Shown here in pieces: positions 35,577 through 45,396 of a DNA stretch of 64,000 nt. This DNA is from Loktanella sp. (GTDB lineage Bacteria > Pseudomonadota > Alphaproteobacteria > Rhodobacterales > Rhodobacteraceae): contig JAFPBO010000018.1 in the NCBI GenBank assembly GCA_017390475.1, positions 248,001 to 312,000 on the forward strand. Direction: 5' to 3'. The first letter of the stretch is position 1. Every line of letters begins with the position of its first letter. Under the pieces are notes generated by a model, which saw nothing but the letters and a program-made list of their open reading frames with translations, had not been told where the DNA came from and did not search any database. A program made the position numbers and the translations under genes.

Positions 35577-36544
35577 TACCGGATCTCCGATCTTTTGGTC
35601 AGATATTGCGCCAATGCGAGGAATGCCGCCGCCGTCACCAGCAGGATCACCGCCTGTGCCGCGCCAAAGGGTGCGTCCAGCGTCGACCCTCGCACGCTTT
35701 CATAGACCGCCACGGCGGTGGTCTGTTTGGCCGGTTCGGCGAAGACAACGACAGTGACATAGCTGCCCAGCAGGAAGACGAACAGTAACAGCACAGCGCC
35801 GATCAAGGGCAGTTTGACCGTGGGCAGGATCACCGAGGACATAACCCGCGCGGGGCCTGCACCCATGGTGCGTGCAGCCTCGGTCAGGCTAGGATCAAGA
35901 CGGGACAGCGCCGGATACAGCAGGATCACCGCATAGGGCCAAACAAGATAGGACATGGTCAGCACCGTCGCGAATTCCGAGGTCTTGAATTTCACATTGC
36001 GCGGATTCGCCAGACCCCATTCGCGCAGCACCTCGAACCAGCCGGTTTCTTTCAGCCAATCGGTTGCCCCCGACACCTCGAACAGCATCGGAAGGCCGGA
36101 GCGGTTCGACAAAAGCACATCCCAGCCCATGACGATGAATACCTCGGACAGCGACAGGCTGGCGAGGATGAAGACCAGCCAGATGCTTTGCGCGCGCCGC
36201 GACTGCCGGGTCAGCAGATAGGTGAAAGGAAAGGCAGTCAGCACGGCGAGGACCGAGGCGATGACGGCGTAGTAAAGCGCATAATACAGGCGTTGCAGGT
36301 GCAGCAGCGTCACCTCTTCCGGCCATAGGGCACCGATGAAAAAGCGTTGGTAATTGGCAAAGGTGAAATCCCATGCCCAGCCCGCGCCGTCGATCTTTTG
36401 TCCAAAGGAGATGACGATCACCAGAATGAACGGGGTGACGCATAGAAAGCCGATGACCAGCGCCAGCGCCCATGTCCCCCAGGGTCTGCGGGTCGGCGGG
36501 GTCTCGGCGGACAGGTTCGCCTTGGGGCTATCGACGGCTGTCAT
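35576..36544 (-). CDS. ABC transporter permease, PotB type
   Basis: A 322-residue inner-membrane permease, longer than usual by an N-terminal cytoplasmic tail of about 25 residues. The EAA loop is TEAARTMGAGPARVMSSVILPTVKLP. Six to seven hydrophobic segments are visible. Its start overlaps the ATPase stop by four bases (ATGA). The imported compound is likely cationic or small and nitrogen-rich given the binding-protein family, but it is not proven. Confidence 0.92.
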   Translation of the reverse strand: MTAVDSPKANLSAETPPTRRPWGTWALALVIGFLCVTPFILVIVISFGQKIDGAGWAWDFTFANYQRFFIGALWPEEVTLLHLQRLYYALYYAVIASVLAVLTAFPFTYLLTRQSRRAQSIWLVFILASLSLSEVFIVMGWDVLLSNRSGLPMLFEVSGATDWLKETGWFEVLREWGLANPRNVKFKTSEFATVLTMSYLVWPYAVILLYPALSRLDPSLTEAARTMGAGPARVMSSVILPTVKLPLIGAVLLLFVFLLGSYVTVVVFAEPAKQTTAVAVYESVRGSTLDAPFGAAQAVILLVTAAAFLALAQYLTKRSEIR

Positions 36545-37602
36545 GCGGCGGCCTGATCGGACAGGCGGGGAAAGACATGGATCGCATCTGCAGGCAGCGT
36601 CACCTGCAAAGCATCACCGACGCGCAAAGGCTGCCCACTTTCGCTGTCGGATACGATCATCCGCCCGATGGGTGTGTCCAGATGGATATCCTGCACCGGC
36701 CCGACATCGCGCACAAAGGTCACTTTCGCAGGCAGGCGGTTGCCATCATCTGCCCCCGCCAGCATTGCCTTTTCAGGCCGCACCGCCATTCGCACAGGCG
36801 ATCCGTCGATGAAATTCGCGGGCGGCGTGACCTGCAGCAGATGCTGCCCGATGCGGACATTGCCACCTTCGGTCACACCATCAAAGAAATTCGCCTTGCC
36901 GATGAAATCCGCGACAAAGGCATTTTCGGGGTGGTGATAAATCGCCTGTGGCGTGCCCATCTGTTCGACCCGACCCTGCGACATGACGACGATACTGTCC
37001 GCCATCGTCATCGCCTCGTGCTGGTCATGGGTCACGACGATGGTTGTAATGCCAAGCCGCTGCTGCAACTGACGCAATTCGACCTGCATATCCTCGCGCA
37101 ATTTGGCATCGAGTGCGGACATCGGTTCATCCAGCAGAAACACATCCGGTTCCTGCGCCAAGGCCCGCGCAATCGCCACGCGCTGACGCTGGCCACCGGA
37201 CAATTCCCCGATCCGCCGTTCGGCAAAGGCCGACAATTGCACCAGATCAAGCAATTCGCGCGCCCGCGCCGCCGCCTGCCCGCGCGGAGTGCCCGCAATG
37301 GTCAGCGCATAGCTGACATTATCACTGACATTCAGATGCGGAAACAAAGCGAAAGACTGGAATACCATCCCAAATTTTCGCTTATGCGCAGGCAGACGGG
37401 TGATATCCCGCCCGCCCAGCGAAATCGACCCGGCGCTGGGGTCTTCCAGCCCCGCGATCATCCGCAAAAGCGTGGTCTTGCCACAGCCTGATGGCCCCAA
37501 CAGTGCTGTCAGCCCGCCATCGGTGAAATCAAGGCTGACATTCTCGACCGCCCTGACATCACCATAAGATTTGCGGATATATTTCAGGCTCAGCCCGGCC
37601 AT
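36541..37602 (-). CDS. ABC transporter ATP-binding protein, PotA type
   Basis: A 353-residue ATPase with Walker A GPSGCGKTT, Q-loop FQSFALFPHLNVSDNVSY, signature [15 protein letters not shown], Walker B VFLLDEPMSALD and switch histidine VTHDQHEA. The C-terminal 110 residues carry a TOBE-type beta domain (MAVRPEKAML). ATG 37602 gives the standard MAGLSLKYIRKSYG start and lies 4 bases after the binding-protein gene's stop. Confidence 0.93.
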   Translation of the reverse strand: MAGLSLKYIRKSYGDVRAVENVSLDFTDGGLTALLGPSGCGKTTLLRMIAGLEDPSAGSISLGGRDITRLPAHKRKFGMVFQSFALFPHLNVSDNVSYALTIAGTPRGQAAARARELLDLVQLSAFAERRIGELSGGQRQRVAIARALAQEPDVFLLDEPMSALDAKLREDMQVELRQLQQRLGITTIVVTHDQHEAMTMADSIVVMSQGRVEQMGTPQAIYHHPENAFVADFIGKANFFDGVTEGGNVRIGQHLLQVTPPANFIDGSPVRMAVRPEKAMLAGADDGNRLPAKVTFVRDVGPVQDIHLDTPIGRMIVSDSESGQPLRVGDALQVTLPADAIHVFPRLSDQAAA

Positions 37603-37606
37603 GCCC

Positions 37607-38695
37607 TTATGCCCCGGCGAGCATGCGGTCCCAGGATTCCTTGATGAAGGTTTCCTTGTCCAGATAAGCCTCATAGGCCGGGCGGATCGCAGGCGTACCA
37701 GAGACAGAGCCGAATTCCTCCGGCGTCAGATCGGTCATCGCCACGTCAACCAGCGGGGCTGTCCCGATCATCCGCGACATCAGCGCCTGCGTCGATGGCT
37801 GCGAGGTGAAGTTGATGAATTCCGCCGCTTCGGCGGCCTTGTCGGACAGGGACGACAGGCACCATGATCCGTAATCCTGCGGATTGCCTTCTTTCGGGAA
37901 TACCGACTGGATCGGGAACCCGTCCGCGGCCATCAGTTGCGCCACATCGTGGTAATATTGCCCGCCGATCACATCGCCGTTCTTCATGGATTGTTCCATC
38001 TGGCTTTCAGCGGTCCACCACAACGCGACATTGGGTTTCAACTCCGCAGCTTTTTCGATCAGCGCCACGATCCCGTCATCCGTGGCAAAGGTTTCTTCAC
38101 CGTCAAAGAAGGTTGCGGCGATGATGTCGAGCAATTGTGAATTGAAATTCTTGGACATGCCAAGGCTCGCCTCATAAACCGAACTATCCCAGAATTCGGT
38201 CCAGCTTTCAGGTGCTGTCACCTCATTGGGGTTGATCACCATCGCGCTGAACCATGACAGGGCGCCGACACCAATCGGGCCGGTGCCATCCTCGAAAATG
38301 AAATAGCCGTCCAGATTGGCGGCGTCCGGGATCGCGGCCATATCAAGGGGCGAGATCAGATCACCCAACCGGCTGGCCTTGATCATCGTATCACGCGCAT
38401 AAAGCGACAGATCCGTCGGCACCGACCCGGCGGATGTGGCCTGCTGCATCGTGACCAGCCAATCGGCGGAATTGGGCTGCGTGACACTTTCGACCTCGAT
38501 CCCGGTCGCGGCGGTGAAGGCAGGAAAGACATGTTCCTTGAAACTGTTTTCAAAATAGCCACCGTAAGAGGCGACCCGCAAACTGCGCGTCTGTGCGATC
38601 AACGGCGTGCCGATTACGCCGCTGGCCAGCGCAAGCCCGCCCGCGCTGGCACCGGATTTGAGCAGATTGCGGCGGTTCATTTTGAAATTTGGCAT
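37607..38695 (-). CDS. ABC transporter substrate-binding protein, PotD-like with Tat-type signal
   Basis: A 362-residue periplasmic protein. The N-terminus MNRRNLLKSGASAGGLALA is a twin-arginine-like signal. LRVASYGGYFENSFKEHVFPAFTAATGIEVE is typical of the spermidine/putrescine and related family. Residues DQTFIE-type anionic pocket cannot be assigned with certainty. It is the first gene of the operon 38695 to 32696, divergent from the 2-oxoglutarate oxygenase gene; the ligand may be a polyamine, opine or guanidino compound. Confidence 0.9.
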   Translation of the reverse strand: MPNFKMNRRNLLKSGASAGGLALASGVIGTPLIAQTRSLRVASYGGYFENSFKEHVFPAFTAATGIEVESVTQPNSADWLVTMQQATSAGSVPTDLSLYARDTMIKASRLGDLISPLDMAAIPDAANLDGYFIFEDGTGPIGVGALSWFSAMVINPNEVTAPESWTEFWDSSVYEASLGMSKNFNSQLLDIIAATFFDGEETFATDDGIVALIEKAAELKPNVALWWTAESQMEQSMKNGDVIGGQYYHDVAQLMAADGFPIQSVFPKEGNPQDYGSWCLSSLSDKAAEAAEFINFTSQPSTQALMSRMIGTAPLVDVAMTDLTPEEFGSVSGTPAIRPAYEAYLDKETFIKESWDRMLAGA

Positions 38696-38899
38696 TGGAT
38701 TTTTCCCTGAAAATATGACCTGTGTCGCGCAGCGACGCTCCTGATATCATCAACAGGGCAAGGGCGACCGGCACCTGTCAACAAGGCAGCGCCGCGCAAG
38801 AATGCGGCATCAGCATTCGCCGCAAATGCAGGCACTCCTGACGCAAGGTTGACAAAAAACAGGCATCCTTGCCAAAGCCGCGCGCTGCGGGCGCGGCAC

Positions 38900-38939
38900 G
38901 CTTGCCTACGGCAAGCCGCATACCGGACGCTGTCAGACA
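38900..38939. promoter_or_regulatory. Two inverted repeats in the divergent promoter region
   Basis: A perfect 7-base inverted repeat with a 3-base centre (GCTTGCC-TAC-GGCAAGC, 38900-38916) and a short palindrome TGTC-A-GACA (38931-38939) lie between the divergent binding-protein and oxygenase genes. The second resembles GntR-type operators. No regulator gene is adjacent. The rest of the 267-base gap shows no gene. Confidence 0.4.
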
Positions 38940-38962
38940 ATTATCATCCGTAGGAGTCTCTC

Positions 38963-40033
38963 ATGCCCGATACCGACCAGCACGCCAAGATCGTCGCTGA
39001 AGCCAATCTGCCCGTCATCGACCTCAGCGGGCTGAGCTCTGGCGATCCCGCGCAAAAGGCTGCAGTCGCCAAGGCGCTTGGCGACGCCGCGCGCACATCA
39101 GGGTTCTTTTACATCCGCAATCACGGCATTAATCAGGCGCTGATCGATGCCGCCTTTGCCGCGTCGAAACAATTTCACGATCTGCCACGGCGGGAGAAGA
39201 TGAAATCGTGGTCCGGCTTCACTACGCACCACCGCGGCTATGTCCCCCTAGAGGAAAACGGGTCCAATTTCCCAAAGCAGATCAATTTCAACGAAGCCTG
39301 GGATATGTCCTATGAGGCCCCCGCTGATCATCCCGATTACCTTGCCGGATGGCGGATGACCGGCCCCAATATCTGGCCTGACCTGCCGGGGTGGCAGGAC
39401 ACGATCAGCACCTATTATGACGAGGTCTTTGCGCTTGGCCTGCGGATGCTGGATGCTTTGGCGCTGGAACTCGGCGTCGATCCCGCCGATCTGTTGCAGC
39501 ATATCACCTGCCCCACGTCGCAATTGCGGCTGCTGCGCTACGTCCCCAATGACATGCCCGCGACCAAAGAAGTCGTCGGCATCGCGTCACACTCTGATTT
39601 CGAATGCTTCACCATTCTGATGCAGGGAGGCCCCGGCCTGCAGGTGATGAACGCCGATGACGACTGGATCGAGGCCCCGCCCCTGCCCGGCTGTTTCGTC
39701 GTCAATATCGGTGATATCTTCGAGACATGGTCGGGCGGTCAGTTCAAATCCACCCAGCACCGGGTCAATAACATCGGGCACGAACGTTATTCGATGCCGC
39801 TGTTCTTCGGTCTGGATTACAATGCCGTGGTGGAACCGCTGGAAAAGTTCCGCACGCCGGAAACCGTGGCGAAATATCCACCGCTCAAGGCCGGTGAACA
39901 TCTGATGCGGATGACGGTCAACGCTTTCCGCTACATGGCTGATGCCCGCGAAAAAGGCGTATTCACGACTGACTACGAGGTGCCGGAGGAGAACCCGTTT
40001 AAACGCGAAGCACGGGTGATGGTGGCGCAATAA
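38963..40033 (+). CDS. 2-oxoglutarate/Fe(II)-dependent oxygenase, isopenicillin-N-synthase family
   Basis: A 356-residue non-haem iron oxygenase. The N-terminal domain has LPVIDLSGLS and ARTSGFFYIRNHGI. The iron triad is ASHSDFECFTIL (HxD) plus the histidine in STQHRVNN, and RYSMPLFFG gives the arginine-serine pair that binds 2-oxoglutarate. A ribosome-binding site (TAGGAG) lies before the ATG. It is divergent from the ABC transporter operon and next to the guanidine operon, so hydroxylation of an imported amine or guanidino compound is possible but unproven. Confidence 0.9.
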   Translation: MPDTDQHAKIVAEANLPVIDLSGLSSGDPAQKAAVAKALGDAARTSGFFYIRNHGINQALIDAAFAASKQFHDLPRREKMKSWSGFTTHHRGYVPLEENGSNFPKQINFNEAWDMSYEAPADHPDYLAGWRMTGPNIWPDLPGWQDTISTYYDEVFALGLRMLDALALELGVDPADLLQHITCPTSQLRLLRYVPNDMPATKEVVGIASHSDFECFTILMQGGPGLQVMNADDDWIEAPPLPGCFVVNIGDIFETWSGGQFKSTQHRVNNIGHERYSMPLFFGLDYNAVVEPLEKFRTPETVAKYPPLKAGEHLMRMTVNAFRYMADAREKGVFTTDYEVPEENPFKREARVMVAQ

Positions 40034-40039
40034 ACCCGC

Positions 40040-40070
40040 CCCGCGTCATTGCTGGAGGCAATGGCGCGGG
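40040..40070. terminator. Hairpin between convergent oxygenase and allophanate hydrolase genes
   Basis: CCCGCG-T-CATTGC pairs with GCAATG-G-CGCGGG around a 5-base loop (one wobble pair). It lies 6 bases after the oxygenase stop. The CCTCCGGCGGGATATTT stretch just after it resembles a repeated extragenic element common in this order. Confidence 0.65.
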
Positions 40071-40111
40071 ACAGGTCGGAGCCTCCGGCGGGATATTTAA
40101 GCTCGAAGATG

Positions 40112-41887
40112 TCAAAGGCTGGCGCAATAAGCGCGCCAACCGCCGAAATCGGTGATGTCCTTGGCATTTGTGATCGCATGCGGTTCACACAGGAACCCTG
40201 ACACGGCGCTGCCATCGGCAAGGGTCAGTTTGCCGATCCCCAAGGGTGCCGGGATCGCGGTGACGAAACGGCCAAAACCCGCGTCCGGCAAGGCCCATAT
40301 TTCCACCTTGATCGCGGCCCCGTCTGGATCACGGATCAGACCAGGCTTTGGTGGCACGGTCCCGTCGAGCGCATAGAGCCGATAACCCGCCTCGGTCGTG
40401 GTTTCCGCGATCAGCCGCCCACCTGCATCGGTTAATTGATGGTTCAGCGGCATCCCGGTCAGATGCGCGCCGACGACGGCAAGGGCGATCATGCCTTTAG
40501 GAATGGCGGTCGCATCCAACGCCGAGATCGCGGCACTGGTGTCGCGGCCCATACCACAATCCGCAGCCTGATGCATCGCCGCAGCAAAGGGGGCCAACCC
40601 ATCATCGCTGAACGCCGGGCCGATCAGGGTGACACCACCCGGCAGGCCATCCGGCGTGATCCCGGCAGGCACGGCGATCGCTGCATAGCCCAAGAGGTTC
40701 GCGAAATTGGTGTAGCGCCCGAAATGGCTGTTCTTGGTGACCGGATCGGCCAGCATATCAGCGACTTTATAGATCGTCGGCGATGTTGGCAGCAGCAGCA
40801 GATCGACCTGATCCCAGACCGGCGCGACCTGCGCGCGGAGTTCCTCCAGCCGGTAGCGCCCGTTGAACGCATCGACCGCGCTATAGCGTCCCGCAGCGCC
40901 GATGATCCCGCCCACGGTCGGGTCGAAATCGGCGGCATTGGTGGCATAGAAATCCTCCACCGCGGCCAGCCGCTCCGCGACCCATGGTCCGTCATAAAGC
41001 AGCGCCGCCGCTTCCCGGAACGGCGCATAGTCGAAAGGCACGATGGTCGCGCCAAGACTTTCGGCCCGCGCGATAGCGGCGTCATAGAGCGCCTCATAAG
41101 CGGCATTGCCGTAAAATTCCCGCTCCGCCACCGCCAGCACGCCGATGCGCGGCTGGGGCCGGATGCCGACAGGTTGCGCCGGGCGAGTGAACCCGTCACC
41201 TGCATCGACGCCGTCCATCACCGCGCGCACGGTGATCCCGTCGCCGACGCAGCCCGCGAAAACCGTCACCACATCGACAGAACGACAGGCAGGCACGACG
41301 CCGGTATTGGGCACCAGCCCCGGTGTCGGCTTGATCCCGACCAGATTGTTGAACGCGGCAGGCACCCGGCCCGATCCGGCGGTATCCGTCCCCAACCCGA
41401 AGGTCGTCAGCCCCGAGGCCACGGCTACCGCCGACCCAGATGATGACCCGCCAGAGACGTAATCCGCGTTGAACACCGACCGCGGCGCGCCATGTGGCGA
41501 CCGGGTCCCATTCAGCCCGGTGGCGAATTGGTCAAGGTTGGTCTTGCCGATGCAAATCGCCCCCGCCGCGCGCAGCCTTGCGATCACGGCGGCATCCTCG
41601 GCAGGGTCATAGGCATAGGCCGGGCAGCCAGCCGTTGTCGGCAAGCCCGCGACGTCGATATTGTCCTTGGCGACATAAGGGACGCCCCAGAGCGGCAGAT
41701 CGCTTGGCCCCGCCATCAGATCGCGCGCCGCCGCGCGCAGATCGTCATCGGCGACAGGCGTGATGAAGATCGCGGGGTCAGTCGCGGCATGGCGGCGCGC
41801 GATGATCTCTTCCACCAGATCAAGCGGGGTGGTGCCATTGGCATAGGCTTCACGCACGGCCTCTATCGTCAGCATTTCAGGGAACAT
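40112..41887 (-). CDS. atzF: Allophanate hydrolase
   Basis: A 591-residue amidase-signature enzyme that converts allophanate to ammonia and CO2. The catalytic lysine is in GVPYVAKDNIDVAG, and the glycine-serine-rich motif is VSGGSSSGSAVAVASGL, followed by GTDTAGSGRVPAAF with the second and third serines. The C-terminal 150 residues form the extra domain found in AtzF/DUR1 proteins (MIALAVVGAHLTGMPLNHQL). Its start shares bases with the carboxylase stop. In this operon it completes guanidine or urea breakdown. Confidence 0.95.
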   Translation of the reverse strand: MFPEMLTIEAVREAYANGTTPLDLVEEIIARRHAATDPAIFITPVADDDLRAAARDLMAGPSDLPLWGVPYVAKDNIDVAGLPTTAGCPAYAYDPAEDAAVIARLRAAGAICIGKTNLDQFATGLNGTRSPHGAPRSVFNADYVSGGSSSGSAVAVASGLTTFGLGTDTAGSGRVPAAFNNLVGIKPTPGLVPNTGVVPACRSVDVVTVFAGCVGDGITVRAVMDGVDAGDGFTRPAQPVGIRPQPRIGVLAVAEREFYGNAAYEALYDAAIARAESLGATIVPFDYAPFREAAALLYDGPWVAERLAAVEDFYATNAADFDPTVGGIIGAAGRYSAVDAFNGRYRLEELRAQVAPVWDQVDLLLLPTSPTIYKVADMLADPVTKNSHFGRYTNFANLLGYAAIAVPAGITPDGLPGGVTLIGPAFSDDGLAPFAAAMHQAADCGMGRDTSAAISALDATAIPKGMIALAVVGAHLTGMPLNHQLTDAGGRLIAETTTEAGYRLYALDGTVPPKPGLIRDPDGAAIKVEIWALPDAGFGRFVTAIPAPLGIGKLTLADGSAVSGFLCEPHAITNAKDITDFGGWRAYCASL

Positions 41888-44800
41888 CAGTCAGCCTCCA
41901 ATATTGCAATAACTTGCCCCGCGCGCAGGGTCTTGCCCGGTGTGGCGCGACATTCACGCAGAATGCCCGCCGCCGGGGCCAGCACGCGGATTTCCATTTT
42001 CATCGATTCCACGATGGCGACTGTGTCACCAGCGGCGACCCTATCACCGATAGCAGCGCTATATTTCCACAGATTGCCGGGGATCGGGCTTTCCACGCCA
42101 ACGCAGCCTTCGGCGATATCCGAGGTTGAAACCTCGGCCACGCCCGCATCGCTGATGAAACTGTCCAGCCCTTCAGCCTTCCAACGGGCGCGTTCCGCTT
42201 CGAACGCATCCTGCTGGCGGGTCTTGAAGGCGGTGATGCTGTCCGCCTCGGCGCTCAGCCGCGCCTTGTGGTCGGCCCAGCGGAATGTGGTTTCCTCGAT
42301 CTTCACATCATAACCGCCATGGGGGAAGGCCGCGCGCGCCTCGGTCAATTCCTCATGCGAGACCGGGAAGAACCGGATCTGGTCGAAAAACCGCAAGAGC
42401 CATGGCTGATCGGCAAAAGCCGCCGTCCGCCGCCATGTGTTCCAGATCTGGATCGTGCGCCCGAAAAGCTGATAGCCCCCCGGCCCTTCCATCCCATAGA
42501 TGCACATATAGGCACCGCCGATCCCCACCGCGTTTTCCGGCGTCCAGGTCCGGGCGGGGTTGTATTTGGTGGTGACCAGCCGGTGGCGCGGGTCAATCGG
42601 CGTGGCGACCGGCGCGCCCAGATAGACATCACCCAGCCCCAGTACCAGATAGCTCGCGTCATGCACAATCTGGCGGACGGCGTCTTCATCTGGCAGGCCG
42701 TTAATGCGGCGGATGAATTCGATATTCGACGGGCACCAAGGCGCGTCGGGGCGCACAAGGTCCCGATAGCGGGTCATTGCCAGCACCGCCTCCGGGTCGT
42801 TCCACGACAAAGGCAGATGCACAATGCGCGATGGCACGGTGACCTCTTCGGCGGCGGGCAATATGCTTTCGATCTCGGCCAAGGCATCGAGCAGTTTGCC
42901 ACGTTCCAGCTTGCTGCTGTCATAGTGAATTTGCAGCGACCGGATGCCGGGCGTCACGTCGATCAGCGGTAAGCCCGCGTCCTGCACCGCCTGCATCAGC
43001 AGATGCACGCGCAGGCGCAGTTCGATGTCCAAGGTCATCTCGCCATATTCGACCAGCAGGTTATCATCGCCTTGGCGGCGATAGACCACCGGCACAGGTC
43101 CGTTAGGGTCACCACCCAGCACAGGTGATCCGGCACCTTGGACGGCAGGACCTGCCACCGGGTCAGCCTTGCGGTTTTCCGCGACGAACCGCACCCGGTC
43201 ACCGGGGCGCAACTGCCCCATTTTCCAAAGATCGTCTTTGGCGATCACGGCGGGGCAGACGAAACCGCCAAGGCTCGGGCCGTCAGGGCCAAGGATGATC
43301 GGCATATCGCCGGTAAAATCAATTGCGCCCACGGCATAGGCGTTGTCATGCAGGTTTGACGGGTGCAAACCCGCCTCACCTCCGTCATCGCGCGCCCATT
43401 TCGGGGCGGGGCCGGTCAGGCGCACGCCGGTGCGGTCAGAGTTGAAATGCACCTCATAGGCGGTGCTGAACAGGGTGGCGATGTCACCCTCCTGAAAGAA
43501 ATCCGGCGCGCCATGTGGGCCGTAGATCACCGCGATCTGCCAATCCTGTGTCAGATCGGTGGGTTCTGGCGGCAGTGGGTCACCGACTGGCGCATGTGCC
43601 AGCCCCAGCACATCGCCGGTGCGCAGGGTGCCGGTGGCATGGCCGCCGAATTGACCCAAGGCGAAACAAGCGCGGGACCCCAGCACCTGCGGTGCGGCAA
43701 AGCCGCCCGCCACCGCCAGATAGGTACGCTGTCCAGGGCCGGTGATCGCGCCGATGGCCAGCACACCGCCTGCGGGCACATCGACGACCGGCCCCACGGG
43801 CGCGCCGTCCAAGGTCATCGCCATCTCTGCCCCCGCCAAGGCGACCCGCGCGGCAGTGGCAAAGCGCAGGGTCGGCCCATTTACCGTCAGTTCCAGTGCC
43901 GCCGTGTCGGGATGATTGCCCAGCGCGCGGTTGGCGTTGCGGAAAGATCGCGGGTCCATCGGGCCGGAAGGCGGCACGCCGACATGCCACAGACCCAGAC
44001 GCCCGGGCAATTCCTGCAAGCTCGATTGCGCGCCCGGCGCGATCACCTCGATCACTTGCGGATCGAAGGTAAAGCTGTTCAGCGCTGTTGTCGTGACCTG
44101 ACCGGAGGCCAGCAATTCCGACCCCGCAATCGCGCGCAGATAGCGCAGGTTAGTTTCCACGCCGCCGATCCGGGTGGCCGCCAGCGCCTGTTGCAGCGCT
44201 GTGATCGCGGCGTCACGGTCCGCGCCATGGACGATGATCTTGGCCAGCATCGGGTCATAGAACGGGGTCACATCGCTGCCCGTCTCAATCCAGCTATCAA
44301 TGCGGGCGGTGTCGGGAAACGTCACCTCGGTCAGCCGACCCGCCGCAGGGCGGAAGTTGGCATGAGGGATTTCGGCGTAGAGGCGCGCCTCGATTGCTGC
44401 ACCTTTTGGCGTGGGGGCAACATCAGGCAGCGCCAGTTCACCCGCTGCCTGCCGGATCATCCATTCCACAAGATCGATGCCGCAAACCGCCTCCGTCACC
44501 GGATGTTCGACTTGCAGGCGGGTGTTGACCTCCAGAAAAAAGAAATCCTGCCGCACAGGATCATAGATAAACTCCACCGTCCCGGCAGAGGCGTAAGAGA
44601 CCGAGGCACACAGATCCATTGCGGCGCGATGGAGCGCCTTGCGCACAGCATCCGACAGACCCGGCGCAGGCGTTTCCTCGATCACCTTTTGATTGCGGCG
44701 TTGCAGGGAACAATCCCGTTCACCCAACGCCAGCACGCGGCCTTTGCCATCGCCGAAAACCTGCACCTCGACATGGCGGGCCTGTGCGACGAAACGTTCC

Positions 44801-45393
44801 AGAAACACGCGGGCATCGCCGAAACTGGCGGTCGCCGTGCGCTGCACAGCGGCGAAAGCATCGCGCAGGGCGGCTTCATCCGCGCAAAGCTGCATGCCGA
44901 TGCCACCGCCACCAGCGGTGCTTTTCAGCATCACAGGATAGCCGATGTCAGCGGCGGCCAGCACCGCCGCATCCACATCAGGCAACAGATCAGTGCCGGG
45001 CAGCAGCGGCACGCCAGCCTTGCGCGCCAGATCGCGGGCGGTGTGTTTGGCGCCGAAATCGCGCAGATGCGCGGGGTCCGGGCCGATGAAGGTGATCCCC
45101 TCCGCCGTTAGCCTTTCGGCAAAGCCCACGTTTTCCGACAGAAACCCATAGCCCGGATGCACTGCCTGCGCGCCGGTCTCATGGCAGGCGGCAATCACCG
45201 CATCTACATCCAGATAGCTTTGCGCGGCGGGGGCTGGCCCCAGACGCACCGCCTCATCCGCCAAACGCACATGGCGCCCGAAACGGTCTGCGTCGGACCA
45301 GACCGCGACCGAGGCGATGCCCATCTGCCGCAGGGTTGTGATAACACGCACGGCAATTTCGCCGCGATTGGCGACCAGAACTTTGTCAAACAT
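41887..45393 (-). CDS. Biotin-dependent urea/guanidine carboxylase
   Basis: A 1168-residue multidomain enzyme. Residues 1-450 are biotin carboxylase (KVLVANRGEIAVRV, STAGGGGIGMQ, EVNTRLQVEHPVTE). Residues 470-780 resemble KipA/AHS2 (VGVPPSGPMDPRSFRNANRALGN split here over the domain start), and 790-1000 KipI/AHS1 (DDNLLVEYGEMTLD; PGIRSLQIHYD). Residues 1095-1168 are the biotin carrier with ESMKME. This is the urea carboxylase architecture. Guanidine carboxylases share it, and the ykkC riboswitch plus two DUF1989 genes favour guanidine as the substrate. Confidence 0.93.
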   Translation of the reverse strand: MFDKVLVANRGEIAVRVITTLRQMGIASVAVWSDADRFGRHVRLADEAVRLGPAPAAQSYLDVDAVIAACHETGAQAVHPGYGFLSENVGFAERLTAEGITFIGPDPAHLRDFGAKHTARDLARKAGVPLLPGTDLLPDVDAAVLAAADIGYPVMLKSTAGGGGIGMQLCADEAALRDAFAAVQRTATASFGDARVFLERFVAQARHVEVQVFGDGKGRVLALGERDCSLQRRNQKVIEETPAPGLSDAVRKALHRAAMDLCASVSYASAGTVEFIYDPVRQDFFFLEVNTRLQVEHPVTEAVCGIDLVEWMIRQAAGELALPDVAPTPKGAAIEARLYAEIPHANFRPAAGRLTEVTFPDTARIDSWIETGSDVTPFYDPMLAKIIVHGADRDAAITALQQALAATRIGGVETNLRYLRAIAGSELLASGQVTTTALNSFTFDPQVIEVIAPGAQSSLQELPGRLGLWHVGVPPSGPMDPRSFRNANRALGNHPDTAALELTVNGPTLRFATAARVALAGAEMAMTLDGAPVGPVVDVPAGGVLAIGAITGPGQRTYLAVAGGFAAPQVLGSRACFALGQFGGHATGTLRTGDVLGLAHAPVGDPLPPEPTDLTQDWQIAVIYGPHGAPDFFQEGDIATLFSTAYEVHFNSDRTGVRLTGPAPKWARDDGGEAGLHPSNLHDNAYAVGAIDFTGDMPIILGPDGPSLGGFVCPAVIAKDDLWKMGQLRPGDRVRFVAENRKADPVAGPAVQGAGSPVLGGDPNGPVPVVYRRQGDDNLLVEYGEMTLDIELRLRVHLLMQAVQDAGLPLIDVTPGIRSLQIHYDSSKLERGKLLDALAEIESILPAAEEVTVPSRIVHLPLSWNDPEAVLAMTRYRDLVRPDAPWCPSNIEFIRRINGLPDEDAVRQIVHDASYLVLGLGDVYLGAPVATPIDPRHRLVTTKYNPARTWTPENAVGIGGAYMCIYGMEGPGGYQLFGRTIQIWNTWRRTAAFADQPWLLRFFDQIRFFPVSHEELTEARAAFPHGGYDVKIEETTFRWADHKARLSAEADSITAFKTRQQDAFEAERARWKAEGLDSFISDAGVAEVSTSDIAEGCVGVESPIPGNLWKYSAAIGDRVAAGDTVAIVESMKMEIRVLAPAAGILRECRATPGKTLRAGQVIAILEAD

Positions 45394-45396
45394 GGC

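Noticed and set aside
43363-45111. 582-residue plus-strand frame opposite the carboxylase
   Set aside because: Histidine/arginine-rich shadow of the biotin carboxylase and KipA domains; no family features or ribosome-binding site.
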